This document shows positions 7,351-13,768 of a stretch of 13,768 nt of DNA, one piece after another. Position numbers and translations under genes: made by a program. The stretch is from an uncultured Eubacteriales bacterium. Its GTDB lineage: Bacteria > Bacillota > Clostridia > Lachnospirales > Lachnospiraceae. Every line of letters starts with the position of its first letter. The stretch's first letter is position 1. The stretch covers positions 1 to 13,768 of the forward strand of contig USSL01000025.1 of assembly GCA_900557175.1 (NCBI GenBank), given 5' to 3'. The notes beneath the pieces were generated by a model that saw only the letters and a list, made by a program, of their open reading frames with translations, had not been told where the DNA came from and searched no databases.

Positions 7351-8115
7351 CTATGCCAAATCTCCCGGATATCCGTCTGTACAAAGTTCAAACCAGACAT
7401 ATCTGAATGCCTCACCCTCCTTGCATACGCTGCCATGATGGGAACCGTGCGGTGTAAACGTAATATCACCTGATGTCACATGAATTTCTTCCTTTTCGCC
7501 GTCATGCTCTGCGAAATATGTAAACTCGGCACCCGGAAGTGTGATATACCACTGTTCAAGTTCATTGTGAATATGCGTTCCTACCTCTGTAGGGCCGTCA
7601 TCAATTGTTGCTCCCATAGAAAGACGCCCTAAATTACGATGCTCTAACAATGTAATCTGCTGAACATTTTCCGCTGTATTAAATTCCTTATAAAGCCATG
7701 CCTCTGACAAACCTCTGAATCTTGGGAGCGACATTCTTGCATGCTTCAGACACTGAATATCATATTCTGCAATTTCAGATACTGCGTGAACAATATATAG
7801 AGGTTTTTTAGATTTCTCGGCACAATGAATCGAAAATCTTTCCTTGTCAAATTCCGGAACAAATACAGAAACCTCTTTAATATTATAGATTTTTCTCGGT
7901 GTCCTTACATAACCCTCACCATCAACAAACAAAAAAACCTGGTTATGTTCTTCAAGTTTATAAACCTCAGGTGTCCACGAACATCCCGGTTTTATAGAAA
8001 TACGTTCAAGCTCACAGTCTTTGCATTCACCGATAAGTATCGGAACTCTTGCAACCCCATTTTCATCATAGTTATAAACAATATCTGCACCTCTTGACAC
8101 TTTAACAAATGACAT
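7351..8115 (-). CDS. double-cupin protein B, function unknown (sugar-acid isomerase-like)
   Basis: 254 residues forming two cupin halves. The C-terminal half carries a metal-site motif: H181 and H183 (THIHNELEQWY), Q188 where most cupins have Glu, and H227 in TPHGSHHG. Spacing HxHx4Q resembles that of the uronate-processing cupin KdgF; E187 next door is a possible substitute ligand. The N-terminal half keeps the cupin strand pattern (EEHNQVFLFVDGEGYV, 55-70) but lacks the HxH pair, so it is probably structural. Total size is like the bicupins KduI and IolB, but I do not recognise either family. It is a close paralog of the protein encoded immediately upstream, sharing LLEHRNLGR and a C-terminal YPG motif. 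GGAGG precedes the ATG; TIM-barrel genes follow 3 bases after the stop. Confidence 0.82.
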   Translation of the reverse strand: MSFVKVSRGADIVYNYDENGVARVPILIGECKDCELERISIKPGCSWTPEVYKLEEHNQVFLFVDGEGYVRTPRKIYNIKEVSVFVPEFDKERFSIHCAEKSKKPLYIVHAVSEIAEYDIQCLKHARMSLPRFRGLSEAWLYKEFNTAENVQQITLLEHRNLGRLSMGATIDDGPTEVGTHIHNELEQWYITLPGAEFTYFAEHDGEKEEIHVTSGDITFTPHGSHHGSVCKEGEAFRYVWFELCTDGYPGDLA

Positions 8116-8138
8116 TTTTTATTTCCTCCATTCAGCAA

Positions 8139-8891
8139 TTATTCAATTTCACCCGGATAAGCTTCCAAAACCATTTCAAACCATAAATAATCAAGCTTAT
8201 CCCCCTCAGCAACTGTTGTTCCGTGATAATAGCCTGTCGGCGTATAACTTATATCACCGCCCTCTAATACAACAGATTCATCTCCGGCTGTATAGGTCAT
8301 CTTCGAACCCGGAAGCATAATATACCACTGACTGAGCGCATCGTGTATGTGCTGTCCTACTTTAGAAGGGCCGTCTCCAAGCACCGCCCCACATGATACA
8401 CGTCCGAGATTACGATGCTCTAAAAGCATTTTTGACTGAATGCCTTCATCTTTAAAGTCTTCATAATAATTCCATCCATCAGAAATGTTTCTAAATCTTG
8501 GAAGACGCATTTTAGAAGCATACAGACAGTGTTTGTCATAATCATTAAGTTCTGTAATAATATGGATATATTCCAAAGGTTCTTTCGCATCAGACGCACA
8601 TACAATTTCAAAAGCCTCGGTATCATAATCCGGCACAAATACAGCTGCCTCTTTTTCAATATTAAAGCCTTTATTCGGTGTCACAACATAGCCTTTTCCC
8701 TTTAAAAATATAAATACCTGTGTATGCTCTTTTGTCGTATACAATTCCGGTTTTACTGAAACACCCGGTTTAAGCGCGCATCTAAAGAATTTTGCCTGCT
8801 CTGATTCCCCCTTTAATACTTCTGTCCTTGCATAACCATCCACATAATCAAAGACAACTTCCTTTCGTTTTGCAACCTTTACTAAACTCAT
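8139..8891 (-). CDS. double-cupin protein A, function unknown (sugar-acid isomerase-like)
   Basis: 250 residues, colinear paralog of the next gene's product (MSLVKV/MSFVKV start, LPRFRNISDGW, LLEHRNLGR, QWYIMLPG). The C-terminal cupin has H181, H183 (QHIHDALSQWY), Q188 and H223 (TPTGYYHG). Here the residue before Q188 is Ser, so no Glu is available and Gln must be the fourth ligand if a metal is bound. The N-terminal half (KEHTQVFIFLKGKGYV, 54-69) again lacks HxH. The two cupins could form a heteromer or act on successive intermediates. AGGAGGAG precedes the ATG at good spacing; the gap from the ATPase stop is 35 bases and 23 bases separate it from the next gene. Calling it 5-keto-4-deoxyuronate isomerase or 5-deoxyglucuronate isomerase would overreach. 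Confidence 0.82.
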   Translation of the reverse strand: MSLVKVAKRKEVVFDYVDGYARTEVLKGESEQAKFFRCALKPGVSVKPELYTTKEHTQVFIFLKGKGYVVTPNKGFNIEKEAAVFVPDYDTEAFEIVCASDAKEPLEYIHIITELNDYDKHCLYASKMRLPRFRNISDGWNYYEDFKDEGIQSKMLLEHRNLGRVSCGAVLGDGPSKVGQHIHDALSQWYIMLPGSKMTYTAGDESVVLEGGDISYTPTGYYHGTTVAEGDKLDYLWFEMVLEAYPGEIE

Positions 8892-8926
8892 TGTTCTCCT
8901 CCTAGCTTTAGTTTTATAAATTTGCT

Positions 8927-9679
8927 TTACAGCATCTTGCTCAAAAATTCTTTTAGCCGTTCGTTTTTAGGATTCTCAAAAAACTCCTTCGGCGTTGTAT
9001 TTTCCTGAATAACACCTTCATTAATAAATACAACTCTATCGGCAACCTCTCTTGCAAACCCCATTTCATGGGTAACAACAACCATCGTCATACCTTCATC
9101 AGCCAGCGTTTTCATAACATCTAAAACTTCTCCGACCATTTCCGGATCCAAAGCAGATGTCGGCTCATCAAAAAGAATTAATTCCGGTTCCATACATAAT
9201 GTTCTTGCAATCGAAACACGCTGCTGTTGGCCGCCCGATAAATTTGACGGATACTTATCCGCCTTCTCAGCAAGCCTTACAAGGCTTAAATACTTCATTG
9301 CCTTTTTTCTGCTCTCCTCTTTTGAAACCTTTTGCACAAGCTGCGGCGCCATCGTAATATTATCAATCACTGTCTTATGCGGAAAAAGATTAAACTGCTG
9401 AAAAACCATGCCGACAGCTTTAAGCGCCTCATTCCTTTTCTTTTTATCCAGCTTTCTTAAATCCTGACCGTGATAAATAATCTCTCCATCTTCCGCCTGC
9501 TCTAAAAAATTCAGGCAGCGTATAAAAGTACTTTTTCCGCAGCCGGAAGGTCCGATAATTGCAATAACCTCACCTTTTTTAATTTCAATATCAACACCCT
9601 TTAATACTTCATTGCTGCCGTAGCGTTTCTTTAGACCTTTGACCTGCAAAATCGTCTCGGCTTCACTTTTACTTCCCAT
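8927..9679 (-). CDS. ABC transporter ATPase, polar amino acid (GlnQ/HisP) type
   Basis: Cytoplasmic motor of the importer, 250 residues, normal family size. Walker A is GPSGCGKST (43-51), the Q-loop [11 protein letters not shown] (91-101), the signature LSGGQQQR (147-154), Walker [14 protein letters not shown] (167-179) and the switch histidine H204 in VVTHEMGFA. The FNLFPHKT and [10 protein letters not shown] segments are characteristic of amino-acid importer ATPases rather than of MalK-type sugar ATPases. It is the only ATPase gene in the window, so it very likely serves the permease and binding protein several genes downstream, despite the four intervening genes. The ATG at 9679 follows GAGGAGG by 11 bases; an ATG ten bases upstream is out of frame. 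The gap from the uxaC stop is 19 bases. Confidence 0.95.
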   Translation of the reverse strand: MGSKSEAETILQVKGLKKRYGSNEVLKGVDIEIKKGEVIAIIGPSGCGKSTFIRCLNFLEQAEDGEIIYHGQDLRKLDKKKRNEALKAVGMVFQQFNLFPHKTVIDNITMAPQLVQKVSKEESRKKAMKYLSLVRLAEKADKYPSNLSGGQQQRVSIARTLCMEPELILFDEPTSALDPEMVGEVLDVMKTLADEGMTMVVVTHEMGFAREVADRVVFINEGVIQENTTPKEFFENPKNERLKEFLSKML

Positions 9680-9698
9680 TTAGAAACATTCCTCCTCA

Positions 9699-11099
9699 TC
9701 ACTTAAAGTTAAAGTAGCTTTGGGCATTATCATGGGAAATCCCCCTGATAACCCGCTCAAGTGCCGTTTCATCCTGCGGATACTCTCCGGCTTCAACCCA
9801 GCGTCCCAAAAGATTGCATAATATTCTTCTGAAATAATCATGGCGTGTATATGATAAAAAGCTTCTGGAATCCGTCAGCATCCCTACAAATGTTCCAAGC
9901 ACGCCAAGCTGCGCCAGTGATATCAGCTGCATCTCCATACCTGATTTATTATCATTAAACCACCAAGCGCTTCCATGCTGAATCTTCCCTGCAGTCATCC
10001 CATTTTGAAAACCGCCTATAATTGAATCAATAACCGCATTATCTGATGGATTTAAAGAATACAAAATTGTTTTTGGAAGTCTGTCTTTCACTGCCAACGC
10101 ATCAAGCAATGCCGTCAGCTTATAGGATGGTGCATAATTACTAATACAATCATAACCTGTATCTGCCCCCAGCTTGCCATATTGTTCTGAATTTATATTC
10201 CTCTCACAACTATAATGCAGCTGCATTACCCACTGGCGCTTACTGTACTCTGCGCCCAAGAACAACATAAGCTTTGTCCTATATTTTTCAGTCTCAGACA
10301 ATGTTAAATGTTCTTTTCTAAGTGCCTTTTTTAAAATAGCATCGGCTTCCTTATCACTGCATTCCTCATAAGGCACATATAAAAGCCCGTGGTCGCTGAC
10401 AACACAATCATTTGCATCAAAATAATCCATCCTCTTTAAAATTGCATTTTTTAAAGAATCCCAACAGCAAATCTTTTCGCCGGCCACATCCCCAAACCGC
10501 TTTACATAATCAGTAAAATCTGAAAGTTCAATATTCAACAGCTTATCCGGACGCCATGCCGGATACACTTTTGTTTCAATATCAGTTTCCTTTAATTTGC
10601 GATGCCACATTAAATCATCTGCCGGATCATCCGTCGTACAGATAATTTCTACATTGGATCGACGAATAATTTCTCTGACTGAAAGTTCTTTTTCTGTCAA
10701 TATATGGTTGCATAACGTCCACACCTCATTCGCTGTCTCCCGATTTAAAAGCCCATTGTAACCAAAATACTTTTTCAGCTCCATATGGCTCCAATGATAC
10801 AACGGATTTCCAATAGCCTCCGGCAAAACCTCAGCGTACTTACAAAATTTTTCATAAGCTGTCGCAGCACCGGTAATATAATATTCATCAACACCCGCAA
10901 AACGCATAAGCCGCCATTTATAATGATCCCCCTCAAGCCAAAGCTCTGTAATATTTTTAAATCGCCGATTTTCATAAATTTCCTTCGGACTGATATGACA
11001 ATGATAATCTATCACAGGCATATCCTTTGCATACTTTTCGTACAACCGCACGGCTGTTTCCGATTCAAGCATAAAATTTTTGTCCATAAAACTTCTCAC
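9699..11099 (-). CDS. uxaC: glucuronate isomerase (uronate isomerase)
   Basis: Isomerises D-glucuronate to D-fructuronate (and, in the family, D-galacturonate to D-tagaturonate). 466 residues, the usual length. The amidohydrolase-like metal motif HxH is H33/H35 in VIDYHCHISPKEI; HGSAWWFND (375-383) and TDSRSFLSYTRHDYFRR (409-425) are unmistakable UxaC segments. The start is a GTG at 11099 supported by AAGGGGGT upstream; an ATG four codons on lacks a good ribosome binding site. It lies 22 bases behind the second LacI gene, so both are probably on one transcript. With uxuA/uxuB downstream and no uxaA/uxaB in view, the glucuronate branch is the likely physiological role. Confidence 0.97.
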   Translation of the reverse strand: MRSFMDKNFMLESETAVRLYEKYAKDMPVIDYHCHISPKEIYENRRFKNITELWLEGDHYKWRLMRFAGVDEYYITGAATAYEKFCKYAEVLPEAIGNPLYHWSHMELKKYFGYNGLLNRETANEVWTLCNHILTEKELSVREIIRRSNVEIICTTDDPADDLMWHRKLKETDIETKVYPAWRPDKLLNIELSDFTDYVKRFGDVAGEKICCWDSLKNAILKRMDYFDANDCVVSDHGLLYVPYEECSDKEADAILKKALRKEHLTLSETEKYRTKLMLFLGAEYSKRQWVMQLHYSCERNINSEQYGKLGADTGYDCISNYAPSYKLTALLDALAVKDRLPKTILYSLNPSDNAVIDSIIGGFQNGMTAGKIQHGSAWWFNDNKSGMEMQLISLAQLGVLGTFVGMLTDSRSFLSYTRHDYFRRILCNLLGRWVEAGEYPQDETALERVIRGISHDNAQSYFNFK

Positions 11100-11121
11100 A
11101 ATTTAGATACCCCCTTACCAA

Positions 11122-12147
11122 TTAATTTTTTGTTGTTTCCCGTTTAATATATTCTGTTGATACAATAACCTTCTGCGATACCTCCTCATCATTTAAAACC
11201 CTCATAAGCATATTGACAGTATTGACACAAAGCAGTTCACACTTATTATCAACTGAAGAAATTTCCGGTTCACAGCAAATAGATAAAACTGAATTATTGC
11301 ACCCGATAATTGATAATTTACGCGGCACCTCAAGCTTCATCTCCTGAGCAAACTTCAGCGCCCCGACAGCCAGCTCATCATCACATGACAGCACAGCATC
11401 AAAATCATTTCTGTGATTATTGTAATACGCTTTTAATGCTGCACATGTATCCTGTATCTTACTGTTACTTCTGAGCACCAACTCCGGATCATATGCAATT
11501 TCCGCATTTTTAAGTGCATCGCAATAACCTGCATACTTTCTATTTCTGCTGTAGGTCATCTCTCTGTATAAAAACAAAATCTTACGCCGGCCTTCTTGAA
11601 TCAGCCTGAGTGCAGCCTCATAAAAAGCTTCATAATCATCCGATAAATTACAGTAAATATTTTCACCATTCAGAAAACCATTCACCAACATTACAGGAAT
11701 ACGCTTTGCTGTTGCATAAATATAATCATTTTTCCTAGTGTCCTTTTCAATATAATGAGAGCCTACCAAAATAACAGCATCGACCTTACGACTTTCCATC
11801 ATCCGCATACACTGACATTTCATCTCGTAACTGTGTCCTGTACAATTCAAAATAAAATCAAAGCCCTTCTTTCTAAGTTCCCTCTCCAAAAATGATACTG
11901 CATTAGCCAAATAAATATCTGCAACATCGGCACATAAAATACCAATCGTTTTCATCGATCCGCTGCCAAGACCTCTGGCAACTGCATTGGGTTCATATCC
12001 CAGAGATTCAATAATTTTTAATACCTTTTCCTTTGTTTTTTCACTGACTTTTGAATTTCCGTTAAGCACTCTTGATACTGTTGCAATTGAAACACCCGCT
12101 TTTTGAGAAATATCATAGATTGTCAGCTGTTTTGCATCCCTTGACAT
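11122..12147 (-). CDS. LacI-family transcriptional regulator (second copy, operon-proximal)
   Basis: Sugar-responsive DNA-binding repressor, 341 residues from the ATG at 12147. The frame stays open to a TTG at 12210, but that upstream stretch contains a sigma-A promoter and a palindromic operator, so the longer start is rejected. The HTH is at residues 9-30 (TIYDISQKAG then VSIATVSRVLNG), the hinge around NAVARGLG, and the rest is a periplasmic-binding-like effector domain (IGILCADVAD, VDAVILVG, DAVLSCDDELAVGAL). The recognition helix ATVSRV is the same as in the other regulator in this window, so they should bind the same operators. It is the first gene of the uronate operon and presumably autoregulates. 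The effector, likely a pathway intermediate, is unknown. Confidence 0.93.
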   Translation of the reverse strand: MSRDAKQLTIYDISQKAGVSIATVSRVLNGNSKVSEKTKEKVLKIIESLGYEPNAVARGLGSGSMKTIGILCADVADIYLANAVSFLERELRKKGFDFILNCTGHSYEMKCQCMRMMESRKVDAVILVGSHYIEKDTRKNDYIYATAKRIPVMLVNGFLNGENIYCNLSDDYEAFYEAALRLIQEGRRKILFLYREMTYSRNRKYAGYCDALKNAEIAYDPELVLRSNSKIQDTCAALKAYYNNHRNDFDAVLSCDDELAVGALKFAQEMKLEVPRKLSIIGCNNSVLSICCEPEISSVDNKCELLCVNTVNMLMRVLNDEEVSQKVIVSTEYIKRETTKN

Positions 12148-12148
12148 A

Positions 12149-12162
12149 TGTAAGCGCTTACA
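12149..12162. promoter_or_regulatory. operator O3, perfect 14-bp palindrome in the leader of the second LacI gene
   Basis: TGTAAGCGCTTACA, a perfect palindrome with the central CG typical of LacI/GalR-family sites. It lies at about +14 to +27 of the promoter at 12182-12210, between the Shine-Dalgarno GGAG and the ATG. It also fits the CcpA cre consensus, so one or both LacI paralogs or CcpA may bind here. Confidence 0.85.
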
Positions 12163-12181
12163 CTCCTTTCTTAATGACCTA

Positions 12182-12210
12182 AGTATATAATGCATTTTTT
12201 CACTTGTCAA
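12182..12210 (-). promoter_or_regulatory. sigma-A promoter of the lacI-2/uxaC operon
   Basis: On the minus strand a perfect -35 TTGACA (12205-12210), a 17-bp spacer and -10 TATACT (12182-12187, 5 of 6 matches). Predicted transcription start is near 12175, giving a leader of about 28 bases that includes operator O3. It is the best promoter in the window and probably drives the genes from the second regulator through kdgK, since I see no terminator or comparable promoter further down. Confidence 0.8.
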
Positions 12211-12307
12211 GTTGTTTTTTACAATTTTTAACAGTATTTTTTGTCTTTTTTAGCTATTTTTTATATGAACATCCGCTTATTTTCTATATCCGATATGCTT
12301 CACATTA

Positions 12308-12321
12308 TGTAAGCACTTACA
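12308..12321. promoter_or_regulatory. operator O2, variant palindrome upstream of the operon promoter
   Basis: TGTAAGCACTTACA, one central base away from the perfect motif. It lies between the lacI-1 terminator and the operon promoter. Its centre is 159 bp from that of O3, close to 15 helical turns, so an auxiliary site for a DNA loop is plausible. It breaks the CG centre and fits CcpA less well than a LacI-type regulator. Confidence 0.65.
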
Positions 12322-12335
12322 ATTTATAGTAAAAT

Positions 12336-12382
12336 AAAAAGAGGTCTGCCCATGTATCAATCACAAAAACAAACCTCTTTTT
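12336..12382 (-). terminator. intrinsic terminator after the first LacI gene
   Basis: A 10-bp perfect stem, AAAAAGAGGT with ACCTCTTTTT, around a 27-base loop. In the minus-strand transcript it ends in CTTTTTATTTTA, a good T-run. It would end the lacI-1 transcript and separate it from the next operon. The long loop makes it less than ideal. A weaker 8-bp stem without a T-run lies just before it at 12409-12436. Confidence 0.7.
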
Positions 12383-12439
12383 CAATATTTCGTTTTTCTT
12401 ATCCTGTCAAAGCACTCCAACACTATACAGTGCCTTTCT

Positions 12440-13444
12440 TTAAAAATCTGTTGTACAGCGTCTCTCAACTGTATATGGCACTTTTACTTCCTGCGGAAGA
12501 TCTTCCTCTCCCGAAAACACTCTGATCAACAAATCTACAGCATCGACACACATTTTTTTGAGATGATAATTCACAGATGTAATCTCCGGCTCACAGCTTA
12601 CCGCAAACACAGAATTGCCGCAGCCGCATATACTCACATCCTCCGGAATATAAAGTCCACGCGCTTTTGCATACTTTACAGCACCGACAGCCATCACATC
12701 CTCCGCGGCAACAACTGCATCAAAACTCAAATCTTTATAACCGAGCAGCAGATTTTTAACATAGTGGATATCCTTTTTGACATTAAGCTTTAACTCACCC
12801 AAAACCGGATATCCGGCATCACTCAAAGCCATTTCATAACCACGCAGCTTCTCCTTTGTCGAAGCAATATCAAAATCTCCCAAAAACAGTATACGCTTTC
12901 TGCCTCTGCGTATAAAAGCGGAAGTCACATCATAAACCGCCTCATAATTGCCGCATATAAAACTATATATATTCTTTCCTTCAAGATATGCATCCAATAA
13001 AAATACAGGTATTTTAGCTGCAGCCTCATAAATATAATCGGCCTCATGACCGTCATCGGCATCCGGCATATAAACCGAGCCAATAAGTATCATCGCATCG
13101 ATCCTTTTAGACATCAAAAGGCGGGCGTACTTTTCCTTATCCCGGCACTCAACACCCGAGCTACTGACAATGCAATGATATCCATATTTACTAAGCTGCT
13201 TTTCCAGCACTGCGACAATCCGTGATATACAATCATCCGCAATATCCGGGCATAAAATCCCTACTGTCTTCATAGAATCAAGCCCAAGCCCTCTTGCAAA
13301 AACATTTGGAGTATAGTCTTCCTGCTCAATTATCGACAAAACTTTCTTTTTTGTCTTTTCACTTACCTTTGGGCTTCCATTCACAACTCTCGATACAGTC
13401 GCAATGGATACGCCTGCCATCTTCGCAACATCATAAATATTCAT
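12440..13444 (-). CDS. LacI-family transcriptional regulator (first copy)
   Basis: 334 residues from the ATG at 13444, chosen because GGGAG lies 5 bases upstream; an in-frame ATG five codons earlier has no properly spaced ribosome binding site. The HTH is at residues 2-23 (NIYDVAKMAG, then VSIATVSRVVNG), followed by the hinge NVFARGLG and a sugar-binding effector domain (VGILCPDIAD, IDAMILIG, DAVVAAEDVMAVGAV). It is a paralog of the operon-proximal regulator, with similar length and shared segments such as CEPEI(T/S)SV near the C-terminus. The identical ATVSRV recognition helix predicts binding to the same TGTAAGCGCTTACA sites. The effector domains differ more, so the two may sense different signals, for example substrate and pathway intermediate. 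It has its own terminator and probably its own promoter. Confidence 0.93.
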   Translation of the reverse strand: MNIYDVAKMAGVSIATVSRVVNGSPKVSEKTKKKVLSIIEQEDYTPNVFARGLGLDSMKTVGILCPDIADDCISRIVAVLEKQLSKYGYHCIVSSSGVECRDKEKYARLLMSKRIDAMILIGSVYMPDADDGHEADYIYEAAAKIPVFLLDAYLEGKNIYSFICGNYEAVYDVTSAFIRRGRKRILFLGDFDIASTKEKLRGYEMALSDAGYPVLGELKLNVKKDIHYVKNLLLGYKDLSFDAVVAAEDVMAVGAVKYAKARGLYIPEDVSICGCGNSVFAVSCEPEITSVNYHLKKMCVDAVDLLIRVFSGEEDLPQEVKVPYTVERRCTTDF

Positions 13445-13616
13445 AGATACTCCCAACATCCTCGTACGTCAGGGCCTTTCGGACTTTTACCATCCGGGAA
13501 ACCCCTTACATATTTTCTATTCTTTATATTACACTATTTATTGCCCAAAGCGCAAGACTGTAACTTCCATTCTCTGCATTTCTTGTAAATTTTTACCATA
13601 AATTTTATTTTTTAAA

Positions 13617-13645
13617 TTGACATTTGCTAAAATACAATGTATTCT
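13617..13645 (+). promoter_or_regulatory. candidate rightward promoter with O1 at its start site
   Basis: TTGACA (13617-13622), a 17-bp spacer, then TATTCT (13640-13645, 4 of 6). Predicted start near 13652 falls inside operator O1, so a bound repressor would block it. It would drive a gene beyond the right edge. AT-rich DNA yields chance matches, so confidence is modest. Confidence 0.4.
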
Positions 13646-13648
13646 TAT

Positions 13649-13662
13649 TGTAAGCGCTTACA
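13649..13662. promoter_or_regulatory. operator O1, perfect 14-bp palindrome upstream of lacI-1
   Basis: TGTAAGCGCTTACA, identical to O3. It sits between the start sites of the two candidate promoters that face each other, overlapping the rightward one and at about +29 to +42 of the leftward one. Identity with O3 indicates co-regulation of lacI-1, the uronate operon and perhaps a divergent gene. Confidence 0.82.
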
Positions 13663-13696
13663 TAAATTTCTTATAAACTTATCCGTACATGTAAAA

Positions 13697-13724
13697 ATTT
13701 TACCTGATTTGCAGGTAGTGTCAA
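13697..13724 (-). promoter_or_regulatory. candidate promoter of lacI-1
   Basis: On the minus strand TTGACA (13719-13724), a 16-bp spacer and TAAAAT (13697-13702, 5 of 6). Transcription would start near 13690, giving a leader of roughly 245 bases before lacI-1. The spacer contains the dyad TACCTG-N5-CAGGTA (13701-13717), which could bind a regulator. A closer but poor alternative is TTGCGC-18-TAATAT at 13526-13555. Confidence 0.5.
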
Positions 13725-13768
13725 GTGAGTTATGAAAAACTGAGTTAAAAGAAAAAGGCTCAGATGAA

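Larger units (their letters stand above)
13445..13768. other. gene-free regulatory region at the right edge
   Basis: About 324 bases with no convincing gene. It holds a minus-strand promoter (13697-13724), a possible plus-strand promoter (13617-13645), operator O1, a dyad at 13701-13717, then a very AT-rich stretch and a more GC-rich segment (13445-13505) directly before lacI-1. An ATG at 13764 on the plus strand, with AAAAAGG five bases upstream, could begin a divergent gene, but too little is visible to call it. Confidence 0.6.

Noticed and set aside
5662..8891. C-glycoside deglycosidase complex (TIM-barrel alpha plus small beta subunit).
   Set aside because: The TIM-barrel part would fit, but the partners here are 250-residue double cupins, not the short beta subunits known to me, and no sugar 3-oxidoreductase is present. 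It remains only a loose analogy.
5662..8891. myo-Inositol pathway (IolE TIM barrel with IolB bicupin).
   Set aside because: No IolG, IolD, IolC or IolA homologs are present and all other enzymes belong to glucuronate catabolism; the cupin motifs did not look like IolB to me.
11122..12210. A 362-residue version of the second LacI regulator starting at TTG 12210.
   Set aside because: The TTG is the first half of a perfect -35 box (TTGACA), and a -10 and operator follow within the supposed coding stretch. The ATG at 12147 gives a normal LacI N-terminus.
13764..13768. Start of a divergent plus-strand gene at ATG 13764.
   Set aside because: Only five bases are visible; a weak AAAAAGG upstream is not enough to call a gene.
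1..13768. CRISPR arrays, tRNA or rRNA genes, insertion sequences, prophage or attachment sites.
   Set aside because: No direct-repeat arrays, cloverleaf-like segments, transposase-like proteins or terminal inverted repeats were seen on either strand.

Overview
The window looks like chromosomal DNA of an AT-rich, low-GC Gram-positive bacterium, most likely a gut-type Clostridia/Lachnospiraceae member. This rests on strong AGGAGG-type ribosome binding sites, tight gene packing, LacI regulators with cre-like operators, a lipoprotein-anchored binding protein, and UxaC/UxuA/UxuB sequences of the Firmicutes type. The genus is inference. All genes are on the minus strand, so transcription runs from high to low coordinates.

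Region by region in transcription order: (1) 13445-13768 is a regulatory region with two candidate promoters facing each other, a 14-bp palindromic operator between them, and a gene-free leader. (2) 12440-13444 is a first LacI-family repressor, ending at a hairpin terminator (12336-12382). (3) 12148-12335 holds a variant operator, a strong sigma-A promoter (TTGACA-17-TATACT) and a second perfect operator. (4) 11122-12147 is a second LacI-family repressor. It is followed without any obvious terminator by uxaC, an amino-acid-type ABC ATPase, two paralogous double-cupin proteins, two paralogous AP-endonuclease-like TIM-barrel proteins, the ABC solute-binding lipoprotein, the ABC permease, uxuA, uxuB, KDPG aldolase and the first 211 codons of KDG kinase, which runs off the left edge.

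Known logic: UxaC (glucuronate to fructuronate), UxuB (fructuronate to mannonate), UxuA (mannonate to 2-keto-3-deoxygluconate), KdgK (phosphorylation) and KDPG aldolase (cleavage to pyruvate and glyceraldehyde 3-phosphate) form a complete D-glucuronate route. No galacturonate-branch enzymes (UxaA, UxaB), glycoside hydrolase or classical hexuronate permease are present in the window.

The unusual part is the block between uxaC and uxuA. A polar-amino-acid-type ABC transporter is split, with its ATPase on one side of the cupin/cupin/TIM/TIM block and its binding protein and permease on the other. The binding protein keeps residues that normally hold an alpha-amino acid. One TIM barrel keeps all four metal ligands, while its paralog has lost three of them. 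Both cupins carry a HxHx4Q...H metal site like that of the uronate enzyme KdgF. I infer an uncharacterised system that imports a carboxylate-containing, possibly amino-acid-conjugated, uronate derivative and converts it into a sugar acid that enters the glucuronate pathway. The substrate cannot be read from the sequence.
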